The position numbers and the translations under genes were made by a program. A stretch of DNA of 64,000 nt from Bimastos eiseni (lineage: Eukaryota > Annelida > Clitellata > Crassiclitellata > Lumbricidae): assembly GCA_959347315.1 (NCBI GenBank), contig OY365811.1, positions 35,387,574 to 35,451,573 of the forward strand. Direction: 5' to 3'. This document shows positions 59,013 to 64,000 of this stretch, in pieces; position 1 is the first letter of the stretch; every line of letters begins with the position of its first letter. Below the pieces are notes generated by a model that did no database searches, was not told where the DNA came from, and saw only the letters and a program-made list of their open reading frames with translations.

Positions 59013-59391
59013 CAAAGTAATGACTGTAGTAACATCCACGAATCAGAGGTGTACTTCAAATTTCAAACTGAAAGAACTGCAACTTTTAAAGCAATGATGA
59101 TAATGGAACAGGAAATACATAACCATCCTGAACAGGTCTAAATGAAAAAAATAATTAAAGCAATTGGAAAAGACTGATAAATATAACACACAAGCAATTA
59201 ATGAAAATCTAACAGTAGAAATCGTGACAGATCACGAAAGGTCAGCCTATGCAAGCAGGAAAAGACCTCACACAGCATTTGCAAACAAACAAAAGCCTGC
59301 TACTCAACAGAACACAAACAAGAACTGAAACTACAACTGAAATATATAGTGACTGGTTAAGATGTCTCAAGAAACCCTCGTCGGTATTTAC

Positions 59392-61612
59392 CTGAATAGA
59401 GTTCATGACCCCACTCGCTAGACTGGACAATCGGCCGGCTACTTTGGTCACACCCTGTCGAACGCCCTCCTTTATGTCAGCCAGTTCGCTGCCTGTGTTG
59501 CTGTAGTAGGAATGTGATGATGCTTGTTTGTTGGAGCCTCCTCCGAACAGTTCGGCGCTTGAGATGCTCGAGCTGCCCTCAAACTTGCTCAGATTCTGCC
59601 TCATCTCAAACTAAATCAAAACAAACAATTATTCCACATCAGCAAAGAAATTCCAACACAACTTTAACCCTTTAACGACCAGCGTGCAATAAAGTGTAAG
59701 ACACAATCAACAACGCTGGTCGTTAAAGGGTTAAGAGTCCATGAAGAGCCATTAACAATCTAAAGTTCATTTAAGGAAAATAATAATTTTAAAACTGACA
59801 AACCACATTCTGATTACAAGTATAATATGAATGGATGATGACAAATTATTATGGGAGTAGAATTTAACTATTGGTAGTCATGCAAGGCACCCATCAGGTA
59901 CATCTGCCGCCATCTAGTGAATGAATTACTCGTCAACCATATGGAAATACAGAAAGTGAGCTCACTTCCTCAGCTCTGCATGCCAGTGTGTTATCCATTA
60001 CCTACACAGATTACTCTCTCTCTCTCTCTCTCTCTCTCTCTAGTATATAATATATATATATATATATAGTTGTATACTCGTATGGTACAACTGAGCTTCC
60101 ATGGTAGTAACTAGACAGATAAGTACGGTTAGGTACTTCTGGCTGAAGGAAGGTCAGAAGGTATATAAGAAGGTTAGGACAAGGTGTGTTCGCAGACTGG
60201 TTCATTTCTTAGAGAGAGCACCCGCGGTGCAGAGGCCAGGTCTGTCGTTTTGAGTTTTACAGTTTGAGTGTTAAGGTCTGGTGTTGTGTTGGGTATCTTG
60301 AGACCCAGGTGAAACCTTCACTTTTGTTGTCGAGCGTTCGTGATGTATTTGCTAAAGCCACGAGTCGGCTGGTTCGGTTGACTTGTCTTCGCTGTGGAGA
60401 AAGTGACCTTCGGTTTTGTACGGTATTATGATTTTCTTTTGTTATTAACTGTAAATACTTGAGCTTAAATATACATTTTAAATTTAGCATAGAGTTTTAT
60501 GTTTGATTCGCTAGAACTCGGGACCATAAACTAGCTGAATCCAACAATATATATATATATATATATACACATATATATATAGTATCAGTCATCAACAAGA
60601 TGTATAACATTCAAGATAAATAATGCACCGGTAAAACCATCTGAATATATACTAAAGTGCCCACGAGTAGCCTACTCTGGTAGACACACAATGTATCATT
60701 AGATCAACAGGATACAAAGCAGAACAACGGCAACAACAACAAGAGGATACGATACAATGCAGTAGAACATCAGTAGTAATATAGCTTACATCTGTATCTC
60801 TTCCACCAAAATACTGCTCTGAAGAGATGGCCTTAGCATTTCCAAACTTCTTCTGAGCCTCGGTCGAATCAGAGGCTTCATGGACTTTCCGACTTCGACC
60901 CCTAATCAAACAATCACAAATCAGCTATTAGCAAGAGCTCAGAAGGCAGACAACTAATGCAGATCAACTATTCATCAGCAAACAAATTTTCTTTCTACCT
61001 CTCAACATAATATAGTGATATTCCAGTCTGCTTAAAATGTCTTCTGTATCTACTGGAATAAGCCAGCATGCATGTACGATTGAGCGTACACTTAAACTAT
61101 TATCCATTCATATTTTTTGCATATTGCAATTATTGTTGGCATAAAGTAATTGTGAGTGAAGGACTTACTCAAGGTCCCACATGATAACCATCTCAGGGGA
61201 GGCTTGAACCAATACCCGACATGTTCAGTGCCCAGCAATTTCACCAATCAGCCACCGTGTTTCATGACACTGTTTCAGCAAACCATGTTGGCTAAAGCAA
61301 TTGTGAAAGTCTGACGTGGATTTCAGCGGAAAATGGGCTATATAAATCGGTGATAACAATAAGCAAATATTTTACCATACCCTGTGCACCCACATGTACT
61401 TCACCGTTCAATTCTCCACCTATCTCCTACGTACTTGAAACACGATAACTCAATGAGCTTACTTATCATCTGTGCTCTCTTTAGATGAAACTGAAATATC
61501 CTCAACATTTCCCAACTGTTTGTCGTCAATGATATCCCAAGAGGAGTTGCTTTCACTGCGACCAAGTCGGTTGCCAGAGTCATCGGACTTCAGCGCAAAC
61601 GAATTATCATAT
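59392..61612 (-). CDS. ARFGAP2/3: ArfGAP2/3 (Glo3-type) C-terminal half, partial
   Basis: GTPase-activating protein for Arf1 that works with the COPI coat at the Golgi. Three exons in gene order: 61612-61463, 60901-60790, 59610-59392. They join in frame and encode about 160 aa. Visible: a Ser-rich linker (SSWDIIDDKQ); KKFGNAKAISSEQYFGG; SSSISSAELFGG; and an amphipathic end KEGVRQGVTKVAGRLSSLAS. The two ISSxxxFG words are the Glo3 regulatory motif known from ArfGAP2/3. VTKVAGRLSSLASGVMNSIQ matches the family's C-terminus, normally followed by DRYG. After SIQ there is a good donor (CAG|GTAAAT), so a short last exon must lie to the left, but I could not find it. The zinc-finger GAP domain must lie beyond 64,000. 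The two vertebrate paralogues cannot be told apart here. Confidence 0.88.
59664..59734 (+). mobile_element. 63-bp TTAA-flanked hairpin MITE, perfect
   Basis: TTAA at 59664-59667 and 59731-59734 flank a 63-bp element. Its ends CCCTTTAACGACCAGCGT and ACGCTGGTCGTTAAAGGG are perfect 18-bp inverted repeats. It lies in an ArfGAP intron, just upstream (gene sense) of exon 59392-59610. Diverged relatives are at 19.6 and 11.65 kb. Confidence 0.8.
60012..60069 (+). repeat. (TC)n then (TA)n
   Basis: About 15 TC units, then about 12 TA units, left of the solo LTR. Confidence 0.9.
60071..60546 (+). mobile_element. Probable solo LTR inserted in a (TA)n tract
   Basis: A 476-bp, less AT-rich block begins TGTATACTCG and ends ATCCAACA (TG...CA). 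It lies between two (TA)n tracts, as if inserted into one. GTATATAAGAAGG at about 60161 is a good TATA box, followed by GC-richer sequence and then an AT-rich end that could hold the poly(A) signal. There is no ORF. Orientation is antisense to ArfGAP. The exact target duplication cannot be read within the TA repeat. Confidence 0.6.
60547..60582 (+). repeat. (TA)n microsatellite
   Basis: TA units with one ACAC interruption, right of the solo LTR. Confidence 0.9.
61140..61262 (-). repeat. tRNA-derived SINE with V-SINE-like core
   Basis: The minus strand has GGTGGCTGATTGGTGAAATTG (A-box-like), GGTTCAAGCCTCC (B box), then GGGACCTTGAGTAAGTCC and CACTCACAATTAC. It lies in an ArfGAP intron. Confidence 0.7.
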
Positions 61613-64000
61613 CTACAAAACAAATTAACCAGTTGACGATGATTATCAAAATCAAGTTGCCATGTCGACGCTTAAAGCATAGATGAGATATTGTAATCTT
61701 GTGATTTCCACAGCAAAGAAAGAGACTCAATACACAGACACCAGCAAATCCACAAGCACAAGAGATATCTGATCTCACCAACAAAAGTACAGCTCCAATA
61801 TCTATAGTGGGATCTAGAGGAGCATCTCATTAATGGTTCTTCAGCCTAAGAACTGGCAGAGAGTTAATACCAAGGTGTCGGAACTGGCAGAGAGCTAATA
61901 CCAAGGTGCCCAAAACATGGGACTTGCACACCAAATGTCCATTTCGCAATGTAAAAGCACAGCCTATATAAGAGGAAGATTATAGCTGGTTGCCTATCAC
62001 AAAATGTCAAAAATTGCTTTCTTTTGGCAGCCTTTAAAACTTTACCACATGTCGGTGGCATTAACCCAAAATGGGACCAAGTAATCAGTGTAAAATAGTA
62101 ATTGTTGCAAGGCATTCAATTATATATCCTCGTCAGTAATTACCGGCAGTGACACAAGTATGAATGTGGTCACATCCTTATGGGAGTAATTTGAAGGCAG
62201 ATTAATTAGTATCATGTTTACCTCAAGTCAAGCTGCATGATGACAATCTAATTGTCATTATGCTGGATTGTCAACATCAAACCCAGCCAACATAGAAGAC
62301 ATTTTCAGATTATGGCTACACATATTACTCTAGTCAAATTGACTGCAGAATCTGTAAATCAGTTGCATCTCTTTAGGGATACCATTGATAAGACATCACA
62401 CAACAGGTACAATACTGACCACAATCCCCATAGTCCAAGGTCAAGAAGTAAAAGGTCACCATAGTATCCAACTGAAGGCAATTTCAAGACACGATCCCAG
62501 TGTGGGACAGTGGCCACATAGTTACAACTGTTGGCCAGTATCACAGAGAGTGAGGGTTCGATCTTTGTCCGAGGTGGTTACTGTGTAGGGAGATTGAGCA
62601 AGGACTTTGCATGCAATTGCTCTGCGGTATAACTGTGCCTGCATGTGCACACTTCTGAACTTTATAAGAAGGGAATTTCAAAATGTAGTTGTATTGTTTA
62701 AGACATTTCAATCAGTTTACAAAACTAAGTGAAGTATACTTGTCAGCAATTAATCACAGCAAATGTTTGATTAGACATACAGTGACATTTTGATTAGCCA
62801 TCTAAATCCAGTTCACAGTTTGGAACAACAATTCTGAACATCTAAACTCGATCACCAGCTTTCATCGGGAATACCAATGAAAGTAGTCGATAGTGAACAC
62901 TCAACAAATACTGGAATGTTTAAAAGCATTTGTTCTAACCCTAATACATATCTTTTGTTATGACATATAAAATGTTGTCCCTAAGCACCTGAAAGACTAA
63001 ACGGCCTAGCAGGCCATCTACTCACTCATCTTTCATATTGCAGCTCATTATTTTGCATTTTTCATATTGCAGCATTATTTTGCCAGAAGTTTATAGTCCA
63101 TAATCTGAGTAAAATCACAAAGTATATTTGGTCAAAGTGCTAATCTGATTTCTTCAATGTAACTTCATTTCTTAGTTACTTAGGGCAGCCTCCTGTGACT
63201 CTGCAGTGAAGCACTCCATGTCCGTGCATTTTTCCTTTGTGGCTAGCTGTGTCCTTCTTTGGCTACCCAACACCCATGTATCTGTCAACACTACACAAGA
63301 AGCAAGGCCTGCACAAATAAATGGAGAGAGCAGCCATGGCATTGGACACTCAAGATGGAGCTGCAAAATTCCCACAGTTATGGAAGAGCTAATCTCTCGA
63401 TGCAAAGCCATAATAATGCAGACGTGGCAAGTGATCAGCCATGGGAAGGGGAGTCAATGAAAGTCATCCTACATGTATTCAACAACATGACCTAACCTTG
63501 GGTTACAGCCTATGAGTATTTCAAGCAATTTACTAAACACTGGTAAGAGAGAAACTGGTCTATAATTTGACATTAAGCCATGATCTCCTTTTGTGTGTAA
63601 AGAGACAACTGTTATGCTAGTTGGTACTTTACCAGTAGTTAATTATAGATCTCATATTATTTGTAATGGTGGACAATACCTTCATCATGCTCTACAACTA
63701 TAATGGAGAAATTTTGTAATGCACAGGTAACTTTTGAGGATTTAGTATCCCATATGATATAACAGCTTGTCCATATTTGACTCTTCAAACAAAATACTAA
63801 ATATTCATGAGACAATCACCCACGTAATGCTTAAAATTGTGTTAGCGTGAGCTAATTTTGAAACAGACCATGTCCAATATTACAGGAGTAATCCATATTA
63901 TAAGTCTGCACGTGCATAAACAAATCTGTCTCACTAAAAACTCACGAGTGCAACAATGCAATGACATAAAATTATTTTTCAAACAGTCTGCTAAATATTT
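61613..64000. other. ArfGAP upstream intron, no further exon found
   Basis: The next ArfGAP exon must end in phase 2 on the minus strand; I could not find one, so this is probably one long intron. It contains a SINE copy at 62495-62660. Duplicate words near 61800-61910 (AACTGGCAGAGAG, TAATACCAAGGTG) mark a small tandem duplication. Confidence 0.5.
62495..62660 (+). repeat. tRNA-derived SINE with V-SINE-like core
   Basis: GGGTTCGATCTTTGTCC at the B-box position, then GGGAGATTGAGCAAGGAC, TTTGCATGCAATTGCTCTGC and CTGCATG. This is a plus-strand copy of the 23.5-kb family. Confidence 0.65.

Overview
The window is nuclear DNA of an animal: dense GT-AG introns, long AT-rich introns and intergenic DNA, many microsatellites, tRNA-derived SINEs, MITE-like elements and one 200-base assembly gap (46,668-46,867). 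Protein similarity, the SINE type and the frequent TAGGCCTA word suggest a marine invertebrate, perhaps an echinoderm or another non-vertebrate deuterostome. That placement is inference, not proof.

Layout, left to right. (1) An intronless germ cell-less/GMCL1 gene (minus, 235-1,743), an adaptor of the CUL3 ubiquitin ligase. (2) Head-to-head with it, importin-4 (plus, 3,299-24,495); I could place 29 exons that join in frame into about 1,075 aa. Its exon 26 lies between a U12-type intron and a GC-AG intron. (3) A 2.4-kb minisatellite of 25-bp units (25,380-27,801) and a short hAT-like MITE with a perfect 8-bp target duplication. (4) LSM14, a P-body translational repressor (plus, 28,868-36,362, nine coding exons, about 473 aa). 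(5) A repeat-rich stretch with a dead LINE fragment. (6) A synaptotagmin (minus, 41,327-46,667, seven exons seen; the N-terminus is lost at the gap) whose C2 domains have lost most calcium ligands. (7) Two plus-strand exons at 49.0-50.1 kb that may encode a TNF-like ligand with a cysteine-rich and furin-site-rich stalk; this is tentative. (8) Eight to nine kb without a recognisable gene. (9) Three C-terminal-half exons of an ArfGAP2/3 (Glo3) protein (minus, 59,392-61,612), with a probable solo LTR in one intron.

The genes are unrelated housekeeping or membrane-traffic genes (nuclear import, mRNA storage, vesicle fusion, COPI coat control). I see no operon-like or cluster logic. No convincing new multi-gene system is visible. 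The observations most worth checking are the non-canonical splice sites around importin-4 exon 26, a tandem array in LSM14 intron 6 that copies the exon 6 splice donor, the tiny TTAA-bounded hairpin elements, and the TNF-like gene.
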